The notes beneath the pieces were generated by a model, which worked only from the letters and a program-made list of their open reading frames with translations, searched no databases and was not told the origin of the DNA. A stretch of DNA of 64,000 nt, taken from positions 171,946-235,945 of the forward strand of contig NZ_JACHIE010000003.1 of NCBI RefSeq assembly GCF_014207635.1, written 5' to 3'. Below, piece by piece: positions 50,459-59,467 of the stretch (the stretch's first letter is position 1; every line of letters begins with the position of its first letter). Source of the DNA: Acetobacter lovaniensis (GTDB lineage Bacteria; Pseudomonadota; Alphaproteobacteria; Acetobacterales; Acetobacteraceae). A program made the position numbers and the translations under genes.

Positions 50459-51097
50459 ATGACACGCGAGACTGACACGACCCCAGCTCCCGAACAGGCC
50501 CCCGGCCGCCGTGACTTTCTGGGCATGGTCACCACGGCTGGCACGGTTACAGGCCTTGCGGCCTGCGCCATTCCGTTTGTGGAAAGCCTGCAACCGCAGG
50601 ACAGCGCCGCCGCACACCTGCCTGTTGATGTGGATATTGCCCATCTGGCCCCCGGCCAGCAGATGGTCGCCGTATGGCAGGGCAAGCCCATCTTTATTAT
50701 CCGCCGCACACCGGAAGAACTGGCAAGCCTGCAGAATGCGGAATTGAGCGCCCTGCTCAAGGATGCCAGTTCCACCGCCAACCAGCAGCCCGGCTATGCC
50801 CGTAACTGGCACCGTTCCATTGTGCCAGAATATGGGGTTTATGTGGGCATCTGCACACATCTGGGCTGTGTACCTACCTACACTCCTCCGCAGGGTTCGG
50901 GGCCGGAGGCATCTGGCGGGTATGGTTGTCCCTGCCATGGCTCCAAGTTTGATCTGGCGGGGCGGGTGCAAAAAGGCGCACCTGCTCCTTACAACCTGCC
51001 CGTGCCACCTTATGTCATGCCCTCGGCCACCGTCATCCGGCTGGGGGAAAACCCCAAGGGGGAAAGTTTCGACTTTTCCACCATAGAACAGATCTGA
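50459..51097 (+). CDS. petA: Ubiquinol-cytochrome c reductase Rieske iron-sulfur subunit
   Basis: The 212-residue protein begins with a twin-arginine-type anchor (GRRDFLGMVTTAGTVTG). It carries the 2Fe-2S ligands CTHLGC (Cys132, His134, Cys137) and CPCHGS (Cys157, Cys159, His160). In most alphaproteobacteria this gene comes first (Rieske-b-c1), but here it is last. It is separated from c1 by 23 bases and followed by a terminator. Confidence 0.95.
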   Translation: MTRETDTTPAPEQAPGRRDFLGMVTTAGTVTGLAACAIPFVESLQPQDSAAAHLPVDVDIAHLAPGQQMVAVWQGKPIFIIRRTPEELASLQNAELSALLKDASSTANQQPGYARNWHRSIVPEYGVYVGICTHLGCVPTYTPPQGSGPEASGGYGCPCHGSKFDLAGRVQKGAPAPYNLPVPPYVMPSATVIRLGENPKGESFDFSTIEQI

Positions 51098-51104
51098 CCC
51101 CCTC

Positions 51105-51134
51105 CCCCGCCAGCCTTTGTCTGGCGGGGTTTTT
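51105..51134 (+). terminator. Rho-independent terminator of the bc1 operon
   Basis: CCCCGCCAG, a seven-base loop, CTGGCGGGG, then TTTTT. Confidence 0.92.
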
Positions 51135-51135
51135 A

Positions 51136-51152
51136 CCGGGTTATACACCCGG
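51136..51152 (+). promoter_or_regulatory. Inverted repeat upstream of the WrbA-like gene
   Basis: CCGGGT, TATAC, ACCCGG: a six-base dyad just before a second one at 51158. Possible regulator site. Confidence 0.35.
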
Positions 51153-51157
51153 CAAAC

Positions 51158-51176
51158 CTCACACCCATGGTGTGAG
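51158..51176 (+). promoter_or_regulatory. 8-bp inverted repeat, candidate operator
   Basis: CTCACACC, CAT, GGTGTGAG: a perfect dyad of eight bases per arm with a three-base centre, about 108 bases upstream of the flavodoxin-like gene. The compact, symmetric form suits a dimeric repressor. Confidence 0.5.
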
Positions 51177-51283
51177 ATGCTTTTGCCCAAAAGCAACTTA
51201 TCAGCCATAGCAGCCTGCGCCATGCTCGGCCCGTTCAAAGCCGGTCTGCTCCAGCCCGGCCCAACCCACAGGGAGTTGCTGAT

Positions 51284-51835
51284 ATGTCGGGGATTGTTGT
51301 TGTTTATCACTCAGGTTATGGCCACACCCGCAGAGTGGCAGAATACCTTGCGCGCGGCGCCAAAGCCGAACTGATTGCCATTGATGACAATGGGGACCTG
51401 CCCGAAAGCGCATGGGACAAGCTGGCCGAAGCCAAAACCATTGTCTTTGGCGCACCGACCTATATGGGCAATGCAAGCTGGCAGTTTAAGAAATTCGCCG
51501 ATGCCACATCCAAAATCTGGTTCATGCGCGGCTGGCAGAACAAGCTGTTCGCAGGCTTTACCAACAGCGCAAGCCCGGCGGGCGACAAGGGACTGACACT
51601 GGCATGGCTGCAAACCCTTGCAGGCCAGCATGGCGGCATATGGATCAGCCTCGGCATGCTGCCTTCCAATACAAAAGCAGCCCAAAACACGGACCTGAAC
51701 GCTCTGGGCGGTTCCACCGGCCTGCTGGTACAAAGCCCGTCTGACGCCAGTGTGGACGAAATTCCGCAAGGCGGGTTGGACACGGCAACAGCATTTGGCA
51801 CGCGTATTGCCGAAATTACAGAACAATTTGCATGA
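51284..51835 (+). CDS. Flavodoxin-like NAD(P)H:quinone oxidoreductase (WrbA-like)
   Basis: The 183-residue protein begins MSGIVVVYHSGYGHTRRVAE, the FMN-phosphate loop of the flavodoxin fold, then GAPTYMGNASWQFKKF near the flavin ring. WrbA-like enzymes reduce quinones by two electrons and protect from oxidative stress. The upstream region has two dyads, suggesting induction. A terminator follows about 75 bases after the stop. Confidence 0.86.
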   Translation: MSGIVVVYHSGYGHTRRVAEYLARGAKAELIAIDDNGDLPESAWDKLAEAKTIVFGAPTYMGNASWQFKKFADATSKIWFMRGWQNKLFAGFTNSASPAGDKGLTLAWLQTLAGQHGGIWISLGMLPSNTKAAQNTDLNALGGSTGLLVQSPSDASVDEIPQGGLDTATAFGTRIAEITEQFA

Positions 51836-51909
51836 AAAACCTTATTATACGACATGAAATTGCGTATGTCTCGCTTATTATTGAAAAATATTGATAAAAA
51901 TCACATGGT

Positions 51910-51951
51910 CAGCGGTTATCACGAAAGTGTGATAACCGCTGGTCGTTTTTG
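51910..51951 (+). terminator. Rho-independent terminator of the WrbA-like gene
   Basis: CAGCGGTTATCAC, a six-base loop, GTGATAACCGCTG, then GTCGTTTTT: a 13-bp perfect stem. Confidence 0.88.
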
Positions 51952-52045
51952 CCGTTTCATTGTGAAATCGGAATGTTAATTATCAGGACAGTCAACCACC
52001 TTTGCAGCACATATAAATACAATATAAAGTGCGGGAAAATGAGTA

Positions 52046-53362
52046 ATGAATCTGTCCGGAAAAAAATCAGGCCTTGCCGTTGCCCTGAGCGTTGCTTCGG
52101 TTCTGGTAGCGGTTCCCCTTAAATCAGCAAAGGCGCAGGTTCACCCTTTTTCAGCTTTTTCAAGCGGCGGTTCCGACCTGTCACACTGGCTGTCGGACGT
52201 GACCCTCATTGGTCAGATTGAAGGCGGCATCATGGCCAACCCGGCCCGCCCCAACCCCGGCTACAACTTTGGCGACTTTCTGGCCGACCATGCCAATCAG
52301 GTCCAGCTGAATCAGGCGGAGTTCACGCTCTCCAAAGCCATTGACGCCAGCAAAAACACCTATCAGGTCGGTTTTACGCTTGAAGGTCTCTATGGCTCGG
52401 ACGCCCGCTACTACCATCTGGTTGGCGTATCCGATCAGGAATGGAAGGCCCGCTACCAGCTTATTCCCGCACAGGCCCATATGGACGTACATCTGCCGTG
52501 GCTGACCTCTGGCGGGCTGGATATGCAGGCCGGTATTCTACAGGCCCCCATGGGTGTGGAAGGGCTGGACCCCGCCTCCCGCGCATTCTACACGCTGGCC
52601 TATACGTCTGAATATTCCGTTCCGTTCCAGCATGTGGGCGCCATGTTCAACTGGCATGTTACGCCCATTCTGGACGTCACTTTCGGGATTGATACGGGGA
52701 ACCAGACAAGCTTTGGCGCATCGGACAACAACAGCCGCCCCGCCGGATATTTTGGCTTCAACCTGAACAATCTGCTCGGCGGCAAGCTCCGCATTGTGGA
52801 ACTCAGCCGCGTAGGGCCTGAAAACTCCTGGATGAGCGTTGGTCATTACGAGGCAGACCACGCACAGCGCTTCTGGAACGATATTAACGCGACCTATCAG
52901 GTTAACGACAAGCTGAGCCTGACTGCGGAATTCAACTACCTGCATGACGAAGGCATACGCGGCGCTCGCCCCGACGGTCAGTTCCGCGGTGCGGATGCCG
53001 AGAGCTTTGTCAGCTTCCTCAGCTACAAGATCAACAAGGACTTCACCTTCAACTATCGCGGTGAAATCTACCGTGACAACAATAACTCGATGGTTGCGAC
53101 CTTTACCACCAACAATTCTTACATGAATGCCATCGCAGGACGCCCCTACAGCACAATGACCGGCCCGGGCGGGCATGGTACTACCTATGGCGATCTCTCG
53201 CTCAACGTTGCTTACCGCCCCGATCTGGGCAACCACATCCGTATCTTCCAGCTTCGTCCTGAAATCCGGTTTGACCGTGCGCTCAACACCACCTCACCCT
53301 TTAATGGTGGCCGCAACGACGGCATGTTCACCTTTGGTGGCGACGCGGTTATCGGCTTTTAA
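52046..53362 (+). CDS. Outer-membrane beta-barrel porin, BBP2 (OmpL-like) family
   Basis: The 438-residue protein has a signal peptide (ALSVASVLVAVPLKSAKAQ) and amphipathic strand patterns through the mature part (VGFTLEGLYGSDARYYHL; QAPMGVEGLDPASRAFYT), ending FTFGGDAVIGF with a terminal Phe, as required for barrel insertion. It fits the BBP2/OmpL-like porin group. The permeant is not known. A very stable terminator hairpin follows. Confidence 0.82.
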   Translation: MNLSGKKSGLAVALSVASVLVAVPLKSAKAQVHPFSAFSSGGSDLSHWLSDVTLIGQIEGGIMANPARPNPGYNFGDFLADHANQVQLNQAEFTLSKAIDASKNTYQVGFTLEGLYGSDARYYHLVGVSDQEWKARYQLIPAQAHMDVHLPWLTSGGLDMQAGILQAPMGVEGLDPASRAFYTLAYTSEYSVPFQHVGAMFNWHVTPILDVTFGIDTGNQTSFGASDNNSRPAGYFGFNLNNLLGGKLRIVELSRVGPENSWMSVGHYEADHAQRFWNDINATYQVNDKLSLTAEFNYLHDEGIRGARPDGQFRGADAESFVSFLSYKINKDFTFNYRGEIYRDNNNSMVATFTTNNSYMNAIAGRPYSTMTGPGGHGTTYGDLSLNVAYRPDLGNHIRIFQLRPEIRFDRALNTTSPFNGGRNDGMFTFGGDAVIGF

Positions 53363-53372
53363 GCAATCCATC

Positions 53373-53421
53373 GCAGGCATGCCCGCTCTCCATGGGAGAA
53401 GCGGGCATGCCTGCCTGATTT
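53373..53421 (+). terminator. Stable terminator hairpin of the porin gene
   Basis: GCAGGCATGCCCGCTCTCC pairs with GGAGAAGCGGGCATGCCTGC (one bulge) around ATG and is followed by CTGATTTT. The stem is about 19 bp. Confidence 0.85.
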
Positions 53422-53773
53422 TACCCTGCCGCTCCACCTGAAGCAGTCGTGATGACCATAAGCCCGGCCCATAGGCTGCGCATCTGGCATCTGCCTTGAT
53501 AACTTACCCAATATTAAAGAATTAAAAAATAATCGCTCCTTTACACCCAAAAACTTTATAGTATTTGAGGTAAAGGCTCTTTAGTCTTAGCCCTGTCACA
53601 CCTATGAGAGATGGAAGCCTGCGTTATTCTAATCTGTACCGGATTAACGTAACGTCGATCAAGGAAGACAAGGCTGAGAAGGTATGTTAGACGAAAAACG
53701 TAATCGCTGACGGCATCACCATGGCCTGTCCGCATGTGTGCTAAATTGGGAATTGTTGAGATAGGCAATTGGT
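53422..53773. other. AT-richer intergenic stretch without a supported gene
   Basis: The only open frame of any size is a 70-codon minus-strand frame (53556-53768) with no family resemblance or clear ribosome site. The sequence is more AT-rich than its neighbours and includes AAAGAATTAAAAAATAATCG. It probably carries the promoter of the SDR gene. Confidence 0.4.
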
Positions 53774-54589
53774 TTGTTTGAAAAAAGCAGGGAAACTCGT
53801 CAGAAAGTAGCTGTCGTCAGCGGTGCGTCCGGTGGCATCGGGCGCGCTTTGTGCCATCAGTTGCGCCAGCGTGGATACCGGGTCATTGGCCTGTCACGCC
53901 AGCAGGCTCCAGCAGCAGAGACATCTTATGTTGACTGCATGCTGGCATGCAACCTGTCCGATTCACAGTCCATTCATGAAACTGCCCGTACAATCGGGCA
54001 GGCCTGCACCAGCATTGACCTCTTTATATTCTGTGCAGGGGTTATTTCTCCGCAGCCGGTCGCAACACTGGAACATGCCCCGGTTATTGAGCAAATCCAG
54101 ACCAATCTGCTCGGTGTCATGCTGCTGACCAACGCCATTCTGCCGACAATGGCAAAAGACTCCCATATTATTTACGCCAACTCCATGGCAGGCATTTTCC
54201 CTCTGGCGGGAAGCAGCGTCTATACTGCCTCCAAGTTCGGCCTGCGCGGCTTTGCCCTGGCGCTGGAGCAGGAACTCAAACCACGCCATATTCGGGTATC
54301 TTCCGTATTCCCGGGCAGCGTGAATACGCCCATGCTGGCAACAGAAATGGAGCATGGCGGATCGGTCCTGAACTTCATGTCCGCTCCGCAGGAGCCGGAA
54401 GCGATAGCCACATGGATTCTGTCCTCCCATGTACGGAACCATGTTGAAAACTTCCCATCCAGCTTTGACCGCCTGTTTTGCAGTCTTTTCCTGTGGTCAC
54501 CTGCTTTCCTGCGTCTCTGCCTGCCACTGATGACGGCATGGGCCAAATCCCGCCGCGCACATTACAGGAAAAGTGACCGGAACACTTAA
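53774..54589 (+). CDS. Short-chain dehydrogenase/reductase (SDR), possibly membrane-anchored
   Basis: The 271-residue classical SDR has the cofactor loop SGASGGIGRA, an NAG-like FCAGV, catalytic Ser in ANSMAG and YTASKFG (Tyr and Lys). The C-terminal tail (SLFLWSPAFLRLCLPLM) is hydrophobic and may hold it to a membrane. The frame offers only a TTG start at 53774, since a stop lies four codons upstream and no earlier ATG or GTG exists; GAGATAGG is at suitable distance. The substrate is unknown. It stands alone between two unassigned stretches. Confidence 0.82.
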   Translation: MFEKSRETRQKVAVVSGASGGIGRALCHQLRQRGYRVIGLSRQQAPAAETSYVDCMLACNLSDSQSIHETARTIGQACTSIDLFIFCAGVISPQPVATLEHAPVIEQIQTNLLGVMLLTNAILPTMAKDSHIIYANSMAGIFPLAGSSVYTASKFGLRGFALALEQELKPRHIRVSSVFPGSVNTPMLATEMEHGGSVLNFMSAPQEPEAIATWILSSHVRNHVENFPSSFDRLFCSLFLWSPAFLRLCLPLMTAWAKSRRAHYRKSDRNT

Positions 54590-55015
54590 TAAGCACAGCC
54601 TGTCTCCGCCTTTGGCATGATACTTCTCCCTCGGATACAGGTCAGACAGGCCACAGGAATTATGGTATCCGTGTGCCCCCTCATGACCCGATGCGGCAGA
54701 GTCAGCAAGATATACGCGCTCTCTCCCCTGATCCCCCCGCTACAGCCATATAACTTCTGACATTGCTGCCGTAGTAACGGCAACAACATGATAGGGCGTA
54801 ACATTACCGACCGTAAGCCGCTTCGTGCGTCTGCCTGAGGAAAGACCGGGCGAGACACTCCTGAGCAGAGGAACATGACGAGTTGCTCCGTCTTCTTCCA
54901 AAACGCTCAATCCAGAAATGCCTGCATCATGGTAAAGGCAGGTTCATCAGGCCATAATCCAGCCGAATGTCTGTATCGCACGAAAATACCTGCTGGGGAG
55001 CGTTTGACGAACCGG
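54590..55015. other. Intergenic stretch without a supported gene
   Basis: About 425 bases with no convincing coding frame: the minus-strand frame 54586-54876 and the plus-strand frame 54875-55078 lack conserved motifs. I see no tRNA, terminal inverted repeats or transposase remnant. It separates the SDR from the metal-resistance pair. Confidence 0.4.
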
Positions 55016-55471
55016 CTATGTGAGACATTCCCGCTCAATGTCATGAGACGTCATCGTCCGATGGTCTGCCTCGCATAGACCATGATCGCCCAGAACCTGA
55101 ATAACCCGGCATGTCTGTACAGTGCCACAGGTGCATTGCGCTATCATGCGCTCAAGTTCCTTGTGCAGGGCGTTCAGCCGGACAAGGCGGTGTTCCACCT
55201 CCGCAAGCTGGCGCTTTGCCAGGGCGTCAATGGCCTCACAACTCTGGTCAGGGTCATCCGACAGGGCCAGCAGTTCCCGGATATCGTCCAGCGGAAACCC
55301 CAGTTCGCGCGCATGGCGGATAAAATTCAGGCGTTCACGGCTGGTGTTATCGTATATCCTCTGCCCGCCTTCATTCCGTTCCGGCTTGGGGAGCAGTCCA
55401 ATCTGCTCGTAATATCGGATGGTTGGCACTTTCACACCAGTCAGCCCAGACAGCTTTCCGATACTCAACAT
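55016..55471 (-). CDS. MerR-family metal-sensing regulator (CadR/PbrR/ZntR-like)
   Basis: The 151-residue protein has the MerR winged helix (IGKLSGLTGVKVPTIRYYEQ) and a dimerisation helix. The metal site appears to use Cys78, Cys113, Cys115, Cys121 and Cys133 (CTCGTVQTC and GDHGLC), the pattern of Zn/Cd/Pb-type sensors rather than copper CueR. It is divergent from the metal ATPase gene, whose promoter it should twist open when metal binds. Confidence 0.9.
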   Translation of the reverse strand: MLSIGKLSGLTGVKVPTIRYYEQIGLLPKPERNEGGQRIYDNTSRERLNFIRHARELGFPLDDIRELLALSDDPDQSCEAIDALAKRQLAEVEHRLVRLNALHKELERMIAQCTCGTVQTCRVIQVLGDHGLCEADHRTMTSHDIERECLT

Positions 55472-55482
55472 GCAGAATCCTC

Positions 55483-55513
55483 TTGAACCTCTAGTTACTA
55501 GAGGATGTAATTA
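55483..55513 (+). promoter_or_regulatory. MerR-type promoter-operator of the metal ATPase gene
   Basis: TTGAAC at 55483-55488 and TAATTA at 55508-55513 are 19 bases apart, the over-long spacing typical of MerR-controlled promoters. The spacer holds the dyad CCTCTAG-TTA-CTAGAGG (55488-55504). Confidence 0.88.
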
Positions 55514-55546
55514 TCTTATTCTCTCTCATTGGGACAGGAGAATAGA

Positions 55547-57694
55547 ATGCCGGATACACATGAATGGCTCGTAACAGGGATGGACTGCCCGTCCTGCGCT
55601 GCAAAAATAAAAGGAGCCGTAGGCCAGTTACCCGGCATTGAAACCGTTGAAATATCTGTCATGTCCCGAAAACTCCGGGTCACGGCAACAGCGCACGCCA
55701 CGCTCCCGGCGGATATTGAAAGCCGGGTAAAAAGCCTTGGCTACGGCATTGAAGCCATTGCACAGGCAGGCGGCGTACCTAACCCGCACACAGAGGCTGA
55801 CGAGCACGCGACACAAGCCGATGCCCCTTGGTACCGGACAGGAAAAGGGCATCTGGTTCTGCTCACCGCAGCCCTGCTCTCTGTTGCATGGGGGCTGGCC
55901 CTTCTGCTGCCAGCTTCCGGGAACTGGCCATTTATTGTGGCGTGCCTTGCGGGCCTTATCCCCATCGCCTTACGGGCTTTTGCCGCCATCCGTGCAGGGC
56001 AGCCTTTTTCCATTGAAGCGCTGATGACCATTGCCGCAACAGGCGCGCTGTTTATTGGTGCAGCACAGGAAGCGGCTCTGGTTGTCTTCCTGTTTGCGGT
56101 GGGCGAACTGCTTGAAGGTGTTGCCGTAAGCCATGCGCGCGATGGCATTCGGGCATTAAGCACTCTGGTGCCCAAAACGGCGCTGCGCGAAAAAAACGAT
56201 ATGATGGAAGAAGTCGCAGCAGCAGAACTTGTGCCCGGCGATGTTGTTATTGTGCGGCCGGGGGACCGTATTCCTGCGGATGGTAAAATCATTTCCGGCA
56301 CGGGCGGTGTTGATGAAAGCCCCGTAACAGGTGAGAGCATGCCCGTCACACGCGGACCGGGGGACCCGGTATTTGCGGGGGCGATTAATAACGAAACAGC
56401 CCTGCGGGTACAGGTAACACGCGCCGCGGCAGATAATACCATTGCCCGGATTATCCGGCTGGTTGAGCAGGCTGAAGACTCACGCGCGCCCACACAGCGG
56501 TTTATTGACCGCTTCAGCCGTTGGTACATGCCCGCTATTGTAGTTCTGTCCGCACTGGTTGTGGCTATTCCGCCCCTGCTTTTTGGGCAGGCGTGGTCGG
56601 TCTGGGTCTATCGTGGCCTGTCCCTGCTGCTTATCGGGTGCCCGTGCGCTCTGGTTATCTCGGTCCCTGCCGCCATTGCATCGGCTCTATACGCTGGGGC
56701 GCGGCATGGCCTGCTTATGAAGGGTGGTGCCGTTATTGAAGCCACGGCGGCAATCAAAACGGTCGCATTGGATAAAACAGGCACCCTGACCATGGGGCAG
56801 CCCGAGGTAACGGATATTCTCTGCCTCGATGGATCCCCTGCTGCCGAAGCCCTTGTTCTTGCCGCGGCAGTAGAAAAAGCCTCGAACCATCCACTGGCTC
56901 AGGCCATTGTACGCAAGGCGGAGGGCATGGTTCTGCCACCTGTGCAAGATAGCCGCGCCATTCCGGGCAAGGGTGTGTCTGCTGTGTTTGACGGGCAGAT
57001 CGTAACTGTCGCCAGCCCCCGGCATGCAATGCAGGACGGCGCGTTGTCCAGCACAGCCGCGGCACAGGCTACTGTTCTGGAAAGTGAAGGCAAAACGGTT
57101 GTTGTCCTGTACACCAGCACGGCTCTGGCACTGATCGGATTGCGGGACGAACCAAGGCAGGATGCACAGGAAACAATACGGCAACTCCGCAGCCTTGGGG
57201 TCACACCCATTATCCTGACGGGGGATAACCAGCGCACGGCCGAAGCCATTGCGGGCCTGCTGCGCACGGAATACAAGGCCGAGCTTTTACCAGAGCAGAA
57301 ACAGCAGACCATCCGTGAACTGACAGCGCGTGGCCCGGTCATGATGGTAGGGGACGGCATTAACGATGCACCCGCCCTTAAACAGGCAACCGTTGGTGTT
57401 GCCATAGGATCAGGAACAGATGTTGCGCTGGAAACTGCGGACGCCGCCATACTGCGCAACCGTATTACAGACATTCCTGCCCTTATTCGCCTTGCTCGTT
57501 CCACCATGGGCAACATCCGGCAGAATGTGTCCATCGCACTCGGCCTGAAAGGGATTTTTCTGGTAACAACCATTATTGGCATGACCGGCCTGTGGCTGGC
57601 CATTATGGCCGATACCGGTGCCACTGTTCTTGTCACCCTGAACGCCCTGCGGCTTTTGCGCACAAACCCCGCAGGGCTTGCACAAAAGGCTTAA
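55547..57694 (+). CDS. Heavy-metal P1B-type ATPase (Zn/Cd/Pb exporter, ZntA-like)
   Basis: The 715-residue pump has an N-terminal HMA domain (GMDCPSCAAK, Cys14 and Cys17) and eight helices with the metal-path CPC (365-367). The phosphorylation site is DKTGT (Asp409) and the hinge motif GDGINDAPAL lies near residue 602. With the Zn/Cd/Pb-type MerR next door, export of Zn, Cd or Pb is more likely than copper. AGGAG lies six bases before the ATG at 55547; an earlier in-frame ATG at 55529 overlaps it. Confidence 0.93.
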   Translation: MPDTHEWLVTGMDCPSCAAKIKGAVGQLPGIETVEISVMSRKLRVTATAHATLPADIESRVKSLGYGIEAIAQAGGVPNPHTEADEHATQADAPWYRTGKGHLVLLTAALLSVAWGLALLLPASGNWPFIVACLAGLIPIALRAFAAIRAGQPFSIEALMTIAATGALFIGAAQEAALVVFLFAVGELLEGVAVSHARDGIRALSTLVPKTALREKNDMMEEVAAAELVPGDVVIVRPGDRIPADGKIISGTGGVDESPVTGESMPVTRGPGDPVFAGAINNETALRVQVTRAAADNTIARIIRLVEQAEDSRAPTQRFIDRFSRWYMPAIVVLSALVVAIPPLLFGQAWSVWVYRGLSLLLIGCPCALVISVPAAIASALYAGARHGLLMKGGAVIEATAAIKTVALDKTGTLTMGQPEVTDILCLDGSPAAEALVLAAAVEKASNHPLAQAIVRKAEGMVLPPVQDSRAIPGKGVSAVFDGQIVTVASPRHAMQDGALSSTAAAQATVLESEGKTVVVLYTSTALALIGLRDEPRQDAQETIRQLRSLGVTPIILTGDNQRTAEAIAGLLRTEYKAELLPEQKQQTIRELTARGPVMMVGDGINDAPALKQATVGVAIGSGTDVALETADAAILRNRITDIPALIRLARSTMGNIRQNVSIALGLKGIFLVTTIIGMTGLWLAIMADTGATVLVTLNALRLLRTNPAGLAQKA

Positions 57695-57925
57695 GGCAGC
57701 CCAGCCCCTACCCTTTGGTGCTCTGGCAGCAAAAGACAGGGGCTGACAGGGGCAGGGAACAAAGTCAGCCAGACCTTGTTCTCTGCCTGCACATGCAGCC
57801 AAGCTCCCCACCATGCGACCTTACGACCAGACAGCACATCAACGGGTGTATCTCAGGCAACGGCCACATGGTTATGGTTTAAAAAACTTCTGAAAATTCC
57901 TTATGAATTCCAGAAACAAAAGGTC

Positions 57926-59467
57926 CTAGTTTTTATTAAGCTGCTGAAGCGTATCCGCTGGTGTTTGCAGGCCTGAATACTGCATCACACCAAATGTCAT
58001 CGTGTCATCGGGTGTGGGGAGATCTTTCTGCCGCCAGCCTCCACCCAGAGCACGGATCAGCCCGACTGTGCTTTGCAAGGCGCGGGTCTGAACCTGCACC
58101 CGGTCAATCCGTGCATCCAGCGTATTGACCTGAGCAATCAACGCATCAAGATAATTATCAGCACCACCTTTATACAAAGTCATGGTCAGGGTCTGGGTTT
58201 TTTCCGCCGTTCCTACTGCCTGTCCCAGACGCTCTGTTTCTGCCCGCAGACGGTTGGTCATGGAAAACCCGTTCTCTACATCCGCAAAGGCGGAGAGCAC
58301 GGTCATGCGGTAATGATCCAGCGTTTCACGGTAGATGGACCAGGAATGCTGCAACTGGGCACGGCGCAACCCGCCCTCAAACAGAGGCATGGAAACAGAC
58401 GCCCCGTAAGACCACATACTGTTCGCCAGATTGGCCAGATTGAAGCCATTGGAATCAAACCCGCCATTGGCGCTAAAAAACACATGCGGATAAAACGCCG
58501 CACGGGCAATACCAATCGCCCGGTTTGCCTGCGCCATACGCCTTTCCGACGCGGCAATATCGGGCCTGCGTTCCAGCAGGTCAGACGGCAGACCCGCAGG
58601 AATACTGGGTTCTGCATTACTCAGATCATCCACCGGCTGGATATGAAAGGTGGATGGCTGCTCATTCACCAGCACGGCAATACCGTGTTCCAGCACGTCC
58701 CGCTGGGCCTGCACATCCAGCAGGCGGGCCTGTGTCATGTAAAGCTGGTTCTGCGCGCGGGCGACATCAATGCCGGTGGCATTCTGGTTATCCAGCCGGG
58801 TCTGGGTAACGTGTAGCGCCTGCTGATAATAGGCAATGGACTGGGTATAAATGGCGCGCTGGGCATCCAGTCCCCGCAGGGCAAAATAATCCGTTGCCAG
58901 TTCCGCCTGCAAACTGAGCCGTGCGGCGGCATAGTCTGCCGCCTGTTCCTGAGCATAGTATTTCTGCACCCTTACCCGGTTACGAATACCAGACCAGATA
59001 TCCGGCTCCCAGCTTGCAAGACCGGAATAGAATTCATCCGTCGCAGTAATCGGGCCTTTGTAGCGGAACAGCCTGTCTGCCGAGCTTTTGTTGTCACTTG
59101 AGCCAAACGCCAGGCCAAAATGCGGCAAAAGGTCGGAGCGCGCTTCCATGACAATAGCGCGGGATTGCGAAAAACGCTCCGCAGCAGCCTGAAGGTCAGC
59201 ATTGTTGGCCAGTGCCTCCTGCTCAAGCCCGTTGAGTACGGTATCATCAAACAGGGTCCACCAGTCCGGTTTCAGCGCCACGGTGCTGGGGGCCGCATCC
59301 TTAAAAGGCCCCTGCCCGTGCCAGGAGGCGGGCACAACATAATGTGGCGGCGCATAACGGGGGGCCAGATCGCACGCACTCAGCGCACTCAGGGAGAGCA
59401 GAAGGCCCGCCCGCGCCATCAGAGCACGCACAGGCAGGAGACGAAAATATGCAGAGATCTGTTTCAT
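57926..59467 (-). CDS. RND efflux outer-membrane channel (NodT/OprM family lipoprotein)
   Basis: The 513-residue protein has a lipoprotein signal with lipobox LSAC (Cys32), followed by the two TolC-type repeats; PDWWTLFDDTVLNGLEQEAL and RRPDIAASERRMAQANRAIG are typical. It forms the trimeric exit duct of the pump coded by the next two genes, with which it overlaps by four bases. It is the last gene of the operon. Confidence 0.93.
   Translation of the reverse strand: MKQISAYFRLLPVRALMARAGLLLSLSALSACDLAPRYAPPHYVVPASWHGQGPFKDAAPSTVALKPDWWTLFDDTVLNGLEQEALANNADLQAAAERFSQSRAIVMEARSDLLPHFGLAFGSSDNKSSADRLFRYKGPITATDEFYSGLASWEPDIWSGIRNRVRVQKYYAQEQAADYAAARLSLQAELATDYFALRGLDAQRAIYTQSIAYYQQALHVTQTRLDNQNATGIDVARAQNQLYMTQARLLDVQAQRDVLEHGIAVLVNEQPSTFHIQPVDDLSNAEPSIPAGLPSDLLERRPDIAASERRMAQANRAIGIARAAFYPHVFFSANGGFDSNGFNLANLANSMWSYGASVSMPLFEGGLRRAQLQHSWSIYRETLDHYRMTVLSAFADVENGFSMTNRLRAETERLGQAVGTAEKTQTLTMTLYKGGADNYLDALIAQVNTLDARIDRVQVQTRALQSTVGLIRALGGGWRQKDLPTPDDTMTFGVMQYSGLQTPADTLQQLNKN

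Noticed and set aside
53556..53768. 70-codon minus-strand frame as a gene
   Set aside because: No similarity, weak start context, and opposite a likely promoter.
54586..54876. 96-codon minus-strand frame as a gene
   Set aside because: No motif or plausible ribosome site; composition unlike neighbouring genes.
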